Of a DNA stretch of 36,400 nucleotides, positions 8,370-19,369 are shown piece after piece (position 1 is the first letter of the stretch; each line of letters starts with the position of its first letter). The notes under the pieces were generated by a model. The model saw nothing but the letters and a program-made list of their open reading frames with translations, did no database searches and was not told the origin of the DNA. Made by a program: the position numbers and the translations under genes. This DNA is from Blastopirellula marina (lineage in GTDB: Bacteria; Planctomycetota; Phycisphaerae; Sedimentisphaerales; UBA12454). The stretch covers positions 1 to 36,400 of the forward strand of contig DYLR01000003.1 of NCBI GenBank assembly GCA_020721975.1, given 5' to 3'.

Positions 8370-11045
8370 TTGGCTATTACCCGTGTACACATCCTGGCTA
8401 AGGAACTTGGCGTTCAGAGCAAGGCCATCGTTGACAAATGTCAGGCCGAGGGTCTCGACATTAAAAATCACATGTCAACGATATCTGCAGGTCTTGCCGC
8501 TACGATACGCGAGTGGTTTAGTGATGGTGAACACACTACAACCGTTGAAACCACTGAACGTGTTGACCTTGAAAAGGCGCGCATAAAAAAGCCGCATAAA
8601 AAAGCTGCGGCAGCAGTGCCGCCGGAGGAGGAATCGACAGACAAACAAATAACCGCTGTGCCGGAGCCGCCGGCAGCAGAGGCAATTCAAACAGACTCTT
8701 CACACATTGCTGTAATGCAGCCGTCGCAAACGGCAGCAGCGGAAACTGCCGGGCCGGCTGTGGCGACAGGGTCATCCGCAGTTGTTGTACAGCCGCCGCC
8801 GGCGCCGCCGAGCGGGCCGGTTATAGTAGCGCCACCGCCTGCCGTTAAACCTGTGCTGATTGTGCCTGCCGGTCCGAAACTCGAAAAACCTGCTCCGGTA
8901 AAACTCACCGGCCCCAAAATTATCAGGGTCGAGGCCCCGGAGCCGGTAAGAAAACCTCCGCCGAGCCGGCACAAGCCGCCGCAGATTCATACGGGCAAGG
9001 CAAAATTTGACGCCAAACCGACAGAATCGGTGATGCAGACCGCTCCGCCGGAGCTGATTACTCCCGGCCGAGGCAAAAAATCCAAACGCAAACACAGATA
9101 CGGCGATGCCGGTGAGGACAGTCACGAAACATTACCGAAAATCCGGCTGATGAAAGACCGTGATATTGAAGAACGCCGTGCAAGACTTGAAGCCGCAGGC
9201 GCTGAAAGTCTGCGAATGCGTCCGACAAGAAAAATCGAAGCCCGGCACAAAAGCGACCTTCAGCAGCAGCACAGGCCGCAGACCGCTCATATTACCGAGC
9301 CGATTACGGTAAAGGACCTGTCCAATGCCCTGGCTGTCAAAACTGCCGATATAATCACGAAACTGATGCAACACGGCGTTATGGCTACGGCCAATCAGAT
9401 ACTAAGCACCGATTCGGCTGAAATTGTCGCGCTGGATTTCGGGACTGAACTTATCGTTGACCGCAGAAAAAGTCTCGAGGAGCAAATAGCCGAAGAGTTC
9501 CGGAACCGCGTCGGCAAAAACGCCGAAAGGCGTCCGCCGGTTGTTACAATGCTCGGACACGTTGACCATGGCAAAACTTCGCTTCTGGACAGAATACGCA
9601 GGGCGGATGTGGCGTCCGGAGAGGCGGGCGGAATAACGCAGCACATCGGAGCATATCAGGTGGCATTCGGCGAAAAGGGCGAAAAGAAAATTACGTTTCT
9701 TGATACGCCCGGCCACGAGGCTTTTACCGCTATGCGGGCAAGAGGCGCGAATATGACCGATATTGTCGTGCTGGTAGTGGCTGCCGACGACGGAGTAATG
9801 CCTCAGACTGTCGAGGCCATACATCACGCAAAAGCAGCAGGGGTTGAAATAATCGTTGCTCTGAACAAAATAGACCTGCCGGGAGCGAATCTGCATCGCA
9901 TTTACGGCCAGCTCGCCGAGCACGAACTTACGCCTGCCGAGTGGGGCGGCAATACCGAAGTGGTCAAGACCAGCGCAATTACGGGCCAGGGCATTGAGGA
10001 TTTGCTTGAACATATATATTACATCTCCGACCTGCATGAATATAAGGCCGACCCGACTGTTCCCGCAACCGGCTGGGTTGTGGAGGCGAAAATGAGTCCG
10101 ACGCAGGGGGCGGTAGCAACGCTGCTTGTGAAGGAAGGCATTCTAAAGATAGGCGATATCGTGCTTGCCGGAGCGGCTTTTGGAAGGGTAAGAACGCTTA
10201 TCGATTCGCACGGAAAGAAAATTCGCCAGGCCACCAGTTCAATGCCTGTGAGCATATCCGGCCTTAGCGACGTTCCCCAGGCCGGCGACAGATTTTACAG
10301 GCTCGATGATTTGAACAAAGCCAAACTTGCCGCTGAAGACAATCAGATGCGGCAGAGAACTGAAAATCTTGTAAGCCGTTCAAAGGTTACGCTTGATAAT
10401 TTGTTCAGCCAGATTGAGGCCGGCAATATCAGAGAACTCAATCTTATCGTGCGGGCGGATGTGCAGGGTTCGGTTGATGTGCTTAACAAATATCTCAATG
10501 AGCTAAGTACGCCTGAAGTAAAGATTCGTATTTTGCACTCTGATGTCGGCGGAATTACCGAAGGCGATGTGGTTTTGGCCGAGGCTTCCGAGGCTATTAT
10601 CATCGGCTTTAATGTTGTGCCGGAGGAGCAGGCGCGAAAAATCGCAGAGGCCAAAGGCATAGATATACGCCTTTATAATATTATATACCGAATTACTGAA
10701 GACCTTAAAGCTGCGATGTCCGGTATGCTTGAGCCTGAGGAACGCCAAAAGCATATCGGCAGGCTCGTCGTCAGGGAGGTATTCAAAATCAGCGGCGTCG
10801 GTACGGTAGCGGGCTGTTATGTCGGCGACGGCGCAGTTTACAGAAATTCAAAAATTCGGCTGATAAGGAATAACGTTGTTGTCAAAGACGGTTTGAACAT
10901 TGATTCGCTCAAGCACTTCAAGGAAGACGTCCGCGAGGTAAAGCAGGGTCTGGAATGCGGCCTGAAAATAGCCGGCTTTGACGACATTAAAAAGGATGAT
11001 ATTTTTGAGGCTTATGAAATAGAAAAAGTCGCACGGACGATTTGA
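8370..11045 (+). CDS. infB: Translation initiation factor IF-2
   Basis: G domain [43 protein letters not shown] start; long Pro/Ala-rich N-terminal region. Confidence 0.97.
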   Translation: MAITRVHILAKELGVQSKAIVDKCQAEGLDIKNHMSTISAGLAATIREWFSDGEHTTTVETTERVDLEKARIKKPHKKAAAAVPPEEESTDKQITAVPEPPAAEAIQTDSSHIAVMQPSQTAAAETAGPAVATGSSAVVVQPPPAPPSGPVIVAPPPAVKPVLIVPAGPKLEKPAPVKLTGPKIIRVEAPEPVRKPPPSRHKPPQIHTGKAKFDAKPTESVMQTAPPELITPGRGKKSKRKHRYGDAGEDSHETLPKIRLMKDRDIEERRARLEAAGAESLRMRPTRKIEARHKSDLQQQHRPQTAHITEPITVKDLSNALAVKTADIITKLMQHGVMATANQILSTDSAEIVALDFGTELIVDRRKSLEEQIAEEFRNRVGKNAERRPPVVTMLGHVDHGKTSLLDRIRRADVASGEAGGITQHIGAYQVAFGEKGEKKITFLDTPGHEAFTAMRARGANMTDIVVLVVAADDGVMPQTVEAIHHAKAAGVEIIVALNKIDLPGANLHRIYGQLAEHELTPAEWGGNTEVVKTSAITGQGIEDLLEHIYYISDLHEYKADPTVPATGWVVEAKMSPTQGAVATLLVKEGILKIGDIVLAGAAFGRVRTLIDSHGKKIRQATSSMPVSISGLSDVPQAGDRFYRLDDLNKAKLAAEDNQMRQRTENLVSRSKVTLDNLFSQIEAGNIRELNLIVRADVQGSVDVLNKYLNELSTPEVKIRILHSDVGGITEGDVVLAEASEAIIIGFNVVPEEQARKIAEAKGIDIRLYNIIYRITEDLKAAMSGMLEPEERQKHIGRLVVREVFKISGVGTVAGCYVGDGAVYRNSKIRLIRNNVVVKDGLNIDSLKHFKEDVREVKQGLECGLKIAGFDDIKKDDIFEAYEIEKVARTI

Positions 11046-11066
11046 CGGCTGAACGGTGAAGTTTTT

Positions 11067-11480
11067 ATGCCCTTATCCAGAAGACAACAGAAAATGGCGC
11101 ATGTCGTCAGGCAGGCTGTAAGCGATGCGATACAGAACCATTTGCAGGACCCCCGGATAAAAGGCCTTATTACCGTAACCGAAGTGGATATGCCGCCGGA
11201 CCTGAAAAGTGCGGATGTTTACATAAGCATTATCGGTACGGATGAAAAGCAGCAAAAACTTACATTTCAGGCAATTGAACATGCATCCGGCCATATACGC
11301 TCGCTGATTGCACCGCAGCTTGTCGTAAGATTTTTGCCGACCCTGCGGTTTCATCACGATGACAGACTTAAAAAAACTATGCAGACTATGGCAATATTTG
11401 ACGAAATAGAACGCCGGCGACAGGAAGATGACCCTCATCACCGGCCGGAAAGTGAACTTCCGAATAAATCGGATGGTTGA
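11067..11480 (+). CDS. rbfA: Ribosome-binding factor A
   Basis: SRRQQKMAHVVRQAVSDAIQNHLQDPRIKGLITVTEVDMPPDLKSADVYISI...LRFHHDD. Confidence 0.94.
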   Translation: MPLSRRQQKMAHVVRQAVSDAIQNHLQDPRIKGLITVTEVDMPPDLKSADVYISIIGTDEKQQKLTFQAIEHASGHIRSLIAPQLVVRFLPTLRFHHDDRLKKTMQTMAIFDEIERRRQEDDPHHRPESELPNKSDG

Positions 11481-11522
11481 AAGACCGTTCACTAACGTTC
11501 GCGGCTCTGAAAGGACGCTGTC

Positions 11523-12257
11523 GTGCTGACGGCAGCTAAACAAATTTGGAATCCGGTATGTAATATGGAAAACAGCAAACAATATGCAGCAGATTTAAAG
11601 GCGATGCTCAAGGCCGTCAGGGCGGGCGGTGCAAAGGCTAAAAAACCGTCGTGGGACGACCCGATTGACGCACTGCTGTTCGCCACTGTTTCCGAGTATA
11701 TGCCGGACGCTGCCGCCAGAGCAGTGATAAAAAAGCTCCATGGACATTTCGTTGACCTCAACGATTTGCGGGTGGCAAGGCCTGAGGAAATAATTGAATT
11801 AATGGAAATGGACTGGCTTCAGGGCAGACCCGTTGCCGAGGCGATTACGGCGGCATTAAACGCGATATTTGGTGAATTTGATGTTGTAAGTCTTGCGGAG
11901 CTGGCCGAGCATGGTAAAAAAACGGCGAAAGACAAGCTCGGCAGACTCAACGGCATAAGCAGATTTGCCTGCGATTATGTCCTGCTTACAACACAGGGCA
12001 TACACGCCGTGCCGATCAATTCGATGATGCTCAAATATATGCGCGACAATGATTATGTTTCGCCGAAAGCGTCGGATGCAGATGCGCTGGATTTTATTGA
12101 AAAAAATGTACCTGCTGCGGCTGCGTATGAGTTTTATTGTGGGCTGAAAAAAGCTGCCGAATCGGGCAAACCTTTGATTGTAAAAACCCCCGCAGCCGCT
12201 TCAAAACAGTCCGGACGGGAAACAAAGAAAAAAACTCCCAAAAAAACCGATGAATAA
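11523..12257 (+). CDS. HhH-GPD/endonuclease III-like protein with degenerate active site
   Basis: Weak similarity to the EndoIII fold: KLGRLNGISRFACDYVLLTTQGIHAVPINSMMLKYMRD at the HhH/catalytic position; no C-terminal Cys cluster. Start may be ATG at 11565. Confidence 0.6.
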   Translation: MLTAAKQIWNPVCNMENSKQYAADLKAMLKAVRAGGAKAKKPSWDDPIDALLFATVSEYMPDAAARAVIKKLHGHFVDLNDLRVARPEEIIELMEMDWLQGRPVAEAITAALNAIFGEFDVVSLAELAEHGKKTAKDKLGRLNGISRFACDYVLLTTQGIHAVPINSMMLKYMRDNDYVSPKASDADALDFIEKNVPAAAAYEFYCGLKKAAESGKPLIVKTPAAASKQSGRETKKKTPKKTDE

Positions 12258-12298
12258 TAATATTGCATCGCAATTAATATTTTGAAAAAGTTATATAA

Positions 12299-12403
12299 AG
12301 GGTTTAGGGTTTAGTTTTTTACTATCCCCTATTTACTCTACCCTATTCTCTAATTGATTTTAGATTTTGGATTTGTTTCGGGTTTCGGATTTCAAGTTTC
12401 GGA
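12299..12403. repeat. 7-nt-period array, 15 consecutive in-phase units
   Basis: AGGGTTT|AGGGTTT|AGTTTTT|TACTATC|CCCTATT|TACTCTA|CCCTATT|CTCTAAT|TGATTTT|AGATTTT|GGATTTG|TTTCGGG|TTTCGGA|TTTCAAG|TTTCGGA. Confidence 0.85.
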
Positions 12404-12485
12404 TTTATATTGAGTTTTGTTTTTCAGGATTGGCCGGATTTCTAAATTAAAGGCAGGATATATATAGGAAACGGATGTCTTGTTG

Positions 12486-14279
12486 ATGAATAGATATTGG
12501 TTTTGTCTTTCAGGATTGCTGCTTGCGGTTTTGCTTTTTGGTTGCGCAGGCAAAAGTTCCTCCGATTCCAATGAGATGGTTCTTTACACCGCCCACGGCG
12601 CCAAGATTCACGGTCTCGACCCCGGCGACATCGGCGACCAGACTTCCGCCGCCTATGCCAGCCAGATATATGAAACACTCTATGATTATCATTATCTCAA
12701 ACGCCCTTATGAGCTGATTCCGCAGCTTGCCGCTGAAATGCCGCTGATAAGTCAGGACGGGTTGACTTATACGATTCATTTAAGAAATGACGTATATTTC
12801 CAGCCGGACAAATGTTTTGGAAAAAATCAAAAACGCAGGCTTACGGCACATGATTTTGTCTATGCCTGGAAGCGAATAGCCGATATTAAATATATCAGCA
12901 AAAACTGGTGGGTTTTTGACGGCAGAATCAAAGGACTGGATGAATTTCGGGAATACACTAAAACTGTACAGAAAGGCCAGACTGTTGACTATAACCTGCC
13001 GGTGGAAGGATTGCACACGCCTGATGATTTTACGCTTGTTATCAGGCTAAAGCAGCCCTGGCCGCAGATAATCTATATGCTTGCACATCTTCCGACGGCC
13101 CCGATGGCCAAAGAAGCCGTCGAATATTACGGCAGGGATATAATCAATCATCCTGTCGGCACGGGGCCTTATATGCTTGGCAGGTGGCATCGCGGCAGTT
13201 TTATTGAGCTTGTCCGCAATCCGAACTGGCGGGGGCAATTATATCCGAGTGAAGGCGAGCCGAATGATTTTCCAGACGGTTTTCTGGCCGACGCCGGCAG
13301 GGCAGTGCCTTTTGCCGACCGACTTATATCGGTGCTTATCGAGGAAGACCCGCCGTCGTGGTTTTTATTTCTCCAGGGCAAAATTGACGCATCCGGTATC
13401 CCGAAGGATAATTTTTCTCAGGCAATCGACCAGCGGCGGCAGCTTACCGATGATATGAAACGCCGTGGCATAAGACTTTATACTTTCCGCGACCCCAGCA
13501 CCTACTGGATAGGCTTTAATATGGAAGACCCTGTTCTTGCGAACAACAAGCCGCTGCGAAAGGCGATAAGTTATGCCGTTGACCGCGACAAGTATATAGA
13601 ACTTTTTACCAATAATCGCGGCGAAACAGCTTACGGTATAATACCGCCCCTGATGAAGGATTACGACCCAAACATAAGCAAAATCGGAGCGCATTACGAT
13701 GTTGCCCGTGCCCGTCAATACGCCGAAGAGGCGAAAAAACTCAACGGCGGCGTAATGCCTAAACTAAAATTTGCGATGCCCGGCACGGACGTTGTTTTTC
13801 GTCAGCGGGGCGATTTCCTTATAAAATGCTTCAGGGACGCAGGGCTGAATATTGAAATCGATTATATGGACTGGCCGACGTTTCTCGATAAAATAAAAAC
13901 CAAATCGGCACAGATGTTCGGGCTGGGATGGGTGGCCGATATACCCGATTCGGAGAATTTTCTGCAGTTGTTTTACAGCAGGAATATTTCCCCGGGTCCG
14001 AATAATTTTAATTACAGCAGTCCCGAATTTGATAAAATTTACGAACAGCTTCGCGTAATGCAGGATTGTCCAGAACGGACCGAACTGTACAGAAAAGCCG
14101 AGCGGATTGTTATTGAGGATGCGCCTGCGGTTTTTATACTGCACGGCGTAGCTTATATTTTAACGCATGACTGGCTGTATAACTACAAGCCGCACGCTTT
14201 TGCTTACGGTCTGTCAAAGTACAGGCGGGTCGATACGGAAAAACGAGAAAAATACAGGAAAAGGTTTAAGGATTTTTGA
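12486..14279 (+). CDS. Peptide ABC transporter substrate-binding lipoprotein (OppA/DppA family)
   Basis: Lipobox LLFGC; SBP_bac_5 features (NEMVLYTAHGAKIHGLDPG, PVGTGPYMLGRW, ADIPDSENFLQLFYS). ORF track starts at an upstream TTG (12480). Confidence 0.92.
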   Translation: MNRYWFCLSGLLLAVLLFGCAGKSSSDSNEMVLYTAHGAKIHGLDPGDIGDQTSAAYASQIYETLYDYHYLKRPYELIPQLAAEMPLISQDGLTYTIHLRNDVYFQPDKCFGKNQKRRLTAHDFVYAWKRIADIKYISKNWWVFDGRIKGLDEFREYTKTVQKGQTVDYNLPVEGLHTPDDFTLVIRLKQPWPQIIYMLAHLPTAPMAKEAVEYYGRDIINHPVGTGPYMLGRWHRGSFIELVRNPNWRGQLYPSEGEPNDFPDGFLADAGRAVPFADRLISVLIEEDPPSWFLFLQGKIDASGIPKDNFSQAIDQRRQLTDDMKRRGIRLYTFRDPSTYWIGFNMEDPVLANNKPLRKAISYAVDRDKYIELFTNNRGETAYGIIPPLMKDYDPNISKIGAHYDVARARQYAEEAKKLNGGVMPKLKFAMPGTDVVFRQRGDFLIKCFRDAGLNIEIDYMDWPTFLDKIKTKSAQMFGLGWVADIPDSENFLQLFYSRNISPGPNNFNYSSPEFDKIYEQLRVMQDCPERTELYRKAERIVIEDAPAVFILHGVAYILTHDWLYNYKPHAFAYGLSKYRRVDTEKREKYRKRFKDF

Positions 14280-14306
14280 TAACTCCGGCGCTGCGGGTTT
14301 ATTGTT

Positions 14307-15260
14307 ATGCTGTCATATATAATCAGACGTCTTTTATATACGATTCCGATTGTGTTCGGAGTGATGCTGCTTACATTTGTTTTGTTCAATGTTGTCGGCG
14401 GCGACGTGTCCGACCAGATAGCCGGCAGGGCGGCTTCTGCCGAGACAATCGCGGAAATACGCGCCGAATACGGCTGGGATAAGCCGCTGTTTTTCAACTC
14501 CGAAGACTTTTTTGATACCCAGTTTTTCAACCATCTGAAAAATACCGCCACTTTTAATTTCGGCCGTTCCTGGGCAGACCGAGAACGGGTAATCGACAAA
14601 ATAAAACGCGGAGCAGGCTATTCGCTTGCGCTTACGGTACCGATGTTTTTTATTTCGCTGGCGATTTCTGTTTGCATATCGCTTGTGGTTGCGTTTTTCC
14701 GCGGCACGTGGTTCGATACGGCTGTAATGCTGCTTTGCGTGGCCGGTATGAGCATTCCGTATTTGAGTTTTATTTTGTTCGGACAGTATTTTCTCGGATT
14801 TAAGTGGGGGCTTTTCCCTGTGTATTTCTGGCCGGACCATTTTCCGGTTCAATATTATCTGCTGCCGGTGCTTGTAGGCGTTGTTTCCGGTCTTGGCGGT
14901 GAAGTGCGTTTCTATCGCACGGTAATGCTCGATGAAATGCGAAGCGACTATGTTCGGACGGCTTTTGCCAAGGGGCTCGGAACTGCTTCGGTGCTTTTTA
15001 AGCATGTGCTGAAAAACGCAATGATACCGATTATTACGCAGGTTGTGCTGGCAATTCCATTTTTGTTTCTCGGGTCGCTTTTGCTTGAAAGATTTTTTGG
15101 CATACCCGGGCTGGGGTATTTGTTTATAGGCGCAATAGGTTCGCGCGATTATCAAATTGTAGGCGCTATTACCTATATCGGCGCGATATTATATGTGATA
15201 TTTGATTTGCTTACGGATATTTGCTATTCGCTGGTAGATCCGCGGATAACTTTTGATTGA
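14307..15260 (+). CDS. Peptide ABC transporter permease (DppB-like)
   Basis: MLSYIIRRLLYTIPIVFGVMLLTFVLFN; FYRTVMLDEMRSDYVRTAFAKGL EAA loop. Confidence 0.94.
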   Translation: MLSYIIRRLLYTIPIVFGVMLLTFVLFNVVGGDVSDQIAGRAASAETIAEIRAEYGWDKPLFFNSEDFFDTQFFNHLKNTATFNFGRSWADRERVIDKIKRGAGYSLALTVPMFFISLAISVCISLVVAFFRGTWFDTAVMLLCVAGMSIPYLSFILFGQYFLGFKWGLFPVYFWPDHFPVQYYLLPVLVGVVSGLGGEVRFYRTVMLDEMRSDYVRTAFAKGLGTASVLFKHVLKNAMIPIITQVVLAIPFLFLGSLLLERFFGIPGLGYLFIGAIGSRDYQIVGAITYIGAILYVIFDLLTDICYSLVDPRITFD

Positions 15261-15262
15261 AG

Positions 15263-16213
15263 ATGGAAACAATCTCTGTGAACTCTGTGTCTTCTGTGGC
15301 CCAAAACGCAGGTCGTTCGCTGTGGTCGGATGCGCTGCGCAGATTACGGCGGCGGAAAACCGCAATGTTCTGTTTTGCCGTCATTATTGTGTATTTTTCA
15401 ATAGCGGCATTTTTGTATGCGGTGGATATTTTTCATATTCCGCTTGCCGTTGCCGACTGGAGCAGGCAGATAGGGCCGGAGTATCAGCCGCCGGGAGCGA
15501 AATATATTTTTGGTACGGATTTTCTCGGCAGGAGCGTGTTTCGCAAGGCTCTTTACGGCGCCAAAACTTCAATTACGGTTGCCCTGTGGGCGTCGCTGAT
15601 AAGCATAAGCATCGGTGTGCCTCTGGGGGCAATGGCCGGGTATTTCCGGGGAATAATCGACCAGCTTATAGTTTGGCTTTATACGACTTTGAGCTGTGTG
15701 CCGTATATTTTACTGATACTTGCCTTTGCCCTGGTGCTGGCTGATAAAACGCTCGATGTTTTCGGCTGGAAAATTCCGCTCAGCGGCACGGCCACGGTTT
15801 ATCTTGCAATAGGGCTTACAAGCTGGGTTGGAATATGCCGGCTGATTCGCGGCGAAGTAATAAAGCACAAAAACCGCGATTATGTGCTTGCCGCCCGTTC
15901 ATACGGGGCCGGTTCCGGGCGAATTATCTTTCGCCATCTGCTGCCTAATGTGTTCCATATTGTCATTATAAATTTTTCGCTGCGGTTCGTAGGTTTTATA
16001 CAGGCCGAGGTGATATTGAGCTTTCTGGGACTGGGCGAAAAGAACTCGCCGAGCTGGGGTGCAATGATCGACAGCGCAAGACTGGATTTACCCAAAGGCT
16101 ACTGGTGGGAAATGACTGCCGCAACGGCGGCAATTTTTGTAATTTCCCTCGCGCTTAACGTGTTCGGCGACGCATTGCGGGATTGTCTTGACCCGAAATT
16201 ACGAACAGAATGA
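15263..16213 (+). CDS. Peptide ABC transporter permease (DppC-like)
   Basis: GTDFLGRSVFRKALYGAKTSI; RLIRGEVIKHKNRDYVLAARSYGAG; HLLPNVFHIVII. ORF track gives a TTG start at 15257. Confidence 0.93.
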   Translation: METISVNSVSSVAQNAGRSLWSDALRRLRRRKTAMFCFAVIIVYFSIAAFLYAVDIFHIPLAVADWSRQIGPEYQPPGAKYIFGTDFLGRSVFRKALYGAKTSITVALWASLISISIGVPLGAMAGYFRGIIDQLIVWLYTTLSCVPYILLILAFALVLADKTLDVFGWKIPLSGTATVYLAIGLTSWVGICRLIRGEVIKHKNRDYVLAARSYGAGSGRIIFRHLLPNVFHIVIINFSLRFVGFIQAEVILSFLGLGEKNSPSWGAMIDSARLDLPKGYWWEMTAATAAIFVISLALNVFGDALRDCLDPKLRTE

Positions 16214-17217
16214 ATAATACTGATAAACATAATAACGCTTTATTGAGTGTCGAAAATCTCTCGACATATTTTTATACTCCCGGCGGTGTCGCAAAAGCCG
16301 TGCAGGATGTCGGTTTTACTATTCAATCGGGTAAAACTTTTGCACTGGTCGGCGAGAGCGGCTGCGGCAAAAGCGTAACTGCTCTTTCGATAATGCGGCT
16401 GATACCGAACCCGCCCGGGAAAATTGTCGCCGGAAAAATCATATTTGACGGCAAAAATTTGCTCGCTTTGCCCGAAAAGCAGTTGCGACAGATTCGCGGC
16501 AACCGTATCGCAATGATTTTTCAGGAGCCTATGACCAGTCTCAATCCGGTTTTTACCATAGGCAGCCAAATTTGCGAAACCGTTCGCCTGCATCAGAAAA
16601 TCGGCGCCGCACAGGCCCGAAAAATCGCTATAGAAATGCTGCACCAGGTCGGAATCCCCGACCCGCAGAGGAAAATCGACGATTATCCGCATCAGTTGTC
16701 CGGCGGAATGAGACAGCGCGTAATGATTGCAATGGCCGTATCGTGCAATCCTGTTTTGCTTATTGCAGATGAACCGACAACCGCGCTGGATGTTACGATT
16801 CAGGCTCAAATACTCGATTTGCTCGGCAGTCTGCAAAGCCGACGAAAAATGTCTATGCTGCTTATAACACATGATTTGGGCGTTGTCGCACAAAGAGCCG
16901 ACGATGTTGCCGTGATGTATGCCTCGCATATTGTCGAGCGGTGCAATTGCAGAGATTTGTTTGAAAATCCCCTGCACCCTTATACGCAGGGACTGCTTAA
17001 ATCCCTGCCGCAGCCTGGCGATAAAAAGAAAACCAAACGGCTGCACACAATACCCGGCACAGTGCCGGAACCTTTGCTTTTTCCCGCCGGCTGTAAATTT
17101 CATCCTCGATGTCCGCTTGGACATAACGACGAAAAGTGTAAAACATGCTCTCCGGCATTAAAACAGGTCGCTGCTGAAAGACTTGTCGCATGCTGGAAAG
17201 CGCCGGGATATGAATAA
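16210..17217 (+). CDS. Peptide ABC transporter ATP-binding protein (DppD-like)
   Basis: [17 protein letters not shown] Walker [15 protein letters not shown] signature, Oligo_HPY C-terminus. Confidence 0.95.
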   Translation: MNNTDKHNNALLSVENLSTYFYTPGGVAKAVQDVGFTIQSGKTFALVGESGCGKSVTALSIMRLIPNPPGKIVAGKIIFDGKNLLALPEKQLRQIRGNRIAMIFQEPMTSLNPVFTIGSQICETVRLHQKIGAAQARKIAIEMLHQVGIPDPQRKIDDYPHQLSGGMRQRVMIAMAVSCNPVLLIADEPTTALDVTIQAQILDLLGSLQSRRKMSMLLITHDLGVVAQRADDVAVMYASHIVERCNCRDLFENPLHPYTQGLLKSLPQPGDKKKTKRLHTIPGTVPEPLLFPAGCKFHPRCPLGHNDEKCKTCSPALKQVAAERLVACWKAPGYE

Positions 17218-17232
17218 AATTTGTAATACGGT

Positions 17233-17255
17233 CCCGCAGACTTGTCCTGCGGGTC
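17233..17255. repeat. Short hairpin CCCGCAG-N7-CTGCGGGTC, third copy
   Basis: Same module at ~316-337 and ~3961-3981, all intergenic. Confidence 0.6.
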
Positions 17256-17296
17256 AACAATGCGGTTATTCGACTAAAGTGTTCTGAAATTTGTGA

Positions 17297-18310
17297 ATGA
17301 TGAGTGATGACTTAAACAATCCGTTATTGAAAGTTGAAGACCTTAAAACGTATTTTCCAATACGCAGGGGCGTTCTGCGCCGTACTGTCGGCCATATCCG
17401 TGCCGTTGACGGCGTGAGTTTCAAAATTGCGCCCGGCCGGACGCTTGGTCTTGTCGGCGAATCGGGCTGTGGCAAAACCACCGTCGCAAGAACCATAGCA
17501 GGTCTTATTCCTGCCATATCCGGCAGCGTTGAGTTTCAGGGTATCGACATATTAAAGGCAGGCAAAAAACAGCTTCGCGAAATACGCCGCCATATTGCGA
17601 TAGTTTTCCAGGACCCTTATGATTCGCTTAATCCGCGAATGACCGTAGGAGATATTATAGCAGAGCCGCTAATCGTGCATCGGCTTGCGCGAGGTCGGAA
17701 ATTAACGGACCGCGTTGCCGAGCTGCTCTCGAAGGTGGGCCTGTCGCAGTCTCATATAAACCGCTATCCGCATGAATTTTCCGGCGGCCAGCGGCAACGT
17801 ATCGGCGTTGCGCGTGCCCTTGCGCTTGATCCGAAGCTGGTAATCTGTGATGAGCCTGTAAGCGCACTGGATGTTTCCATTCAGTCTCAAATCATAAATT
17901 TGCTTGCCGATTTGCGGGACAGGCTGAATCTGACTTATCTGTTTATTGCCCATGATCTGGCAGTTGTGGAGTTTGTAAGCGATTTTGTGGCAGTGATGTA
18001 TTTAGGCAGGATTGTCGAGTACGCGACGGCTGAGCAGATTTATTCAAATCCTCTGCATCCATATACAAAAATACTGCTTTCGGCGATACCTAAAATTACC
18101 TCGCGTAGTGTTGGCAGGGGTCTGTTGCAGGGTGAAATACCAAGCCCTGCCAATCCACCTGGCGGCTGTCCGTTTCATCCTCGCTGCCCGTTGGCGGCAG
18201 AGGGGTGTAAATCTGTCCCGCCGAAACTTCGGGCTGATAATATCCAAAATGAGCATTTTGTTGCCTGTTTTCGTGCGGGTGAGCCTTTACCAAATGAAGT
18301 ATCGACATAA
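17297..18310 (+). CDS. Peptide ABC transporter ATP-binding protein (DppF-like)
   Basis: [49 protein letters not shown]. Confidence 0.95.
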   Translation: MMSDDLNNPLLKVEDLKTYFPIRRGVLRRTVGHIRAVDGVSFKIAPGRTLGLVGESGCGKTTVARTIAGLIPAISGSVEFQGIDILKAGKKQLREIRRHIAIVFQDPYDSLNPRMTVGDIIAEPLIVHRLARGRKLTDRVAELLSKVGLSQSHINRYPHEFSGGQRQRIGVARALALDPKLVICDEPVSALDVSIQSQIINLLADLRDRLNLTYLFIAHDLAVVEFVSDFVAVMYLGRIVEYATAEQIYSNPLHPYTKILLSAIPKITSRSVGRGLLQGEIPSPANPPGGCPFHPRCPLAAEGCKSVPPKLRADNIQNEHFVACFRAGEPLPNEVST

Positions 18311-18329
18311 CAGAGATTTATGATATAAT
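18302..18329 (+). promoter_or_regulatory. Extended -10 promoter overlapping the end of the dppF-like gene
   Basis: TCGACA (18302-18307), 16-nt spacer, TG-A-TATAAT (-10 at 18324-18329). Confidence 0.6.
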
Positions 18330-18337
18330 TGCTTCTT

Positions 18338-18730
18338 ATGAATAACCAGGACGACGAAAAACTGCTTGAAATAACCTCGCAGGACGGCGTAACGATAGTC
18401 GCCTTTCTCGGCAGGAGCATAAGTGCGGTCTCCAATCTGCCGCAGATTGCCGACAATATCAATGCGATGATGACAAACGGTAAAGTTCGGCAAATAATAT
18501 TTGATTTTCACCAGGTCGGATTTTTTTCATCTGAAACGCTCGGTTTGCTGCTGGACGTATGGAAACGGCTGCAGACGGCAGGCGGCAAAATGATTATCAG
18601 CGGTATAAACCCGCAGCTTCACAGGGTTTTCAGGATAACCAATCTTGATAAAATCTTCGCTTTTGCCCCTGATGTAAAAGCTGCGATGGAAAGCCTTAAA
18701 GCCCAAACCTCAAAATCTGATAAAATTTGA
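18338..18730 (+). CDS. STAS-domain anti-sigma-factor-antagonist-like protein
   Basis: ~130 aa, QIIFDFHQVGFFSSETLGLLLDVWKRLQTAGGKMIISGINPQLHRVFRITNLDKIF. Confidence 0.85.
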   Translation: MNNQDDEKLLEITSQDGVTIVAFLGRSISAVSNLPQIADNINAMMTNGKVRQIIFDFHQVGFFSSETLGLLLDVWKRLQTAGGKMIISGINPQLHRVFRITNLDKIFAFAPDVKAAMESLKAQTSKSDKI

Positions 18731-18752
18731 ACTCAATTATTGGAGGTATTCT

Positions 18753-19223
18753 ATGTACATTGCAAAGCAGTTTTCGATTTTTATGGTCAACAAACCTGGC
18801 GTTTTTGCTCAATTGCTTGGTGAATTTGCCGCGTCCAAAATTAATATTACCGCTATTGTGGTAATGGATTCCGTTGAGCATGGCGTCATGCGCGTTGTAG
18901 CTCAGGACTCGAATAATCTGCGTAAGACTCTTGAAAGTCTGAATATTCAGTACAGTGAGACGGATGTACTGTGCATAACCATACCCAACAAGTCCGGTGC
19001 GTTTGCCGCGATAACTGAAAAGCTCGCCAAAGCCCATATAAATATAGCTTATGCATACTGTACAGCTGGCGCTCCGGGCGGCAAGACTATCTCGGTAATC
19101 AAGGTCGCCGATGTCAAAAAAGCAATGCACGTGTTGCACGGTACCGGTACCGATGCTCAAAAGCAAAAGCAATCCAAAACTGCCGACCGCCGTCCGTTGT
19201 CGGCTCCTCGCAGTCATAAATAA
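18753..19223 (+). CDS. Tandem ACT-domain protein
   Basis: KQFSIFMVNKPGVFAQLLGEFAASKINITAIVV and DVLCITIPNKSGAFAAITEKLAKAHINIAYAYC. Confidence 0.88.
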   Translation: MYIAKQFSIFMVNKPGVFAQLLGEFAASKINITAIVVMDSVEHGVMRVVAQDSNNLRKTLESLNIQYSETDVLCITIPNKSGAFAAITEKLAKAHINIAYAYCTAGAPGGKTISVIKVADVKKAMHVLHGTGTDAQKQKQSKTADRRPLSAPRSHK

Positions 19224-19248
19224 TCGATGAAATAAATAGGCTTTTTGT

Positions 19249-19292
19249 AAAAAAAAAGCAGAATAATGCAAAAAATGGTTTTGCTTTTTTTT
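19249..19292 (+). terminator. Rho-independent terminator
   Basis: AAAAAAAAAGCAGAA ... TTTTGCTTTTTTTT. Confidence 0.65.
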
Positions 19293-19314
19293 CGCTTTTG
19301 GCGTATCATATCCT

Positions 19315-19340
19315 AAAATCGTGATTTTAATCACGATTTT
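19315..19340. repeat. Perfect 12-bp inverted repeat, TT centre
   Basis: AAAATCGTGATT-TT-AATCACGATTTT, likely a bidirectional terminator or an operator. Confidence 0.7.
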
Positions 19341-19369
19341 GGAATTTAATGGCAGCAGGTCATATCTGT

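Noticed and set aside
8620-9080. Pro/Ala-rich low-complexity tract in infB as a novel repeat
   Set aside because: Long disordered N-terminal extensions are common in bacterial IF-2.
14334-15155. 273-aa antisense ORF inside the DppB-like gene
   Set aside because: Arg/Lys/His-rich translation typical of the antisense of a membrane protein.
16240-17124. 294-aa antisense ORF inside the DppD-like gene
   Set aside because: Antisense to a canonical ATPase; composition-driven.
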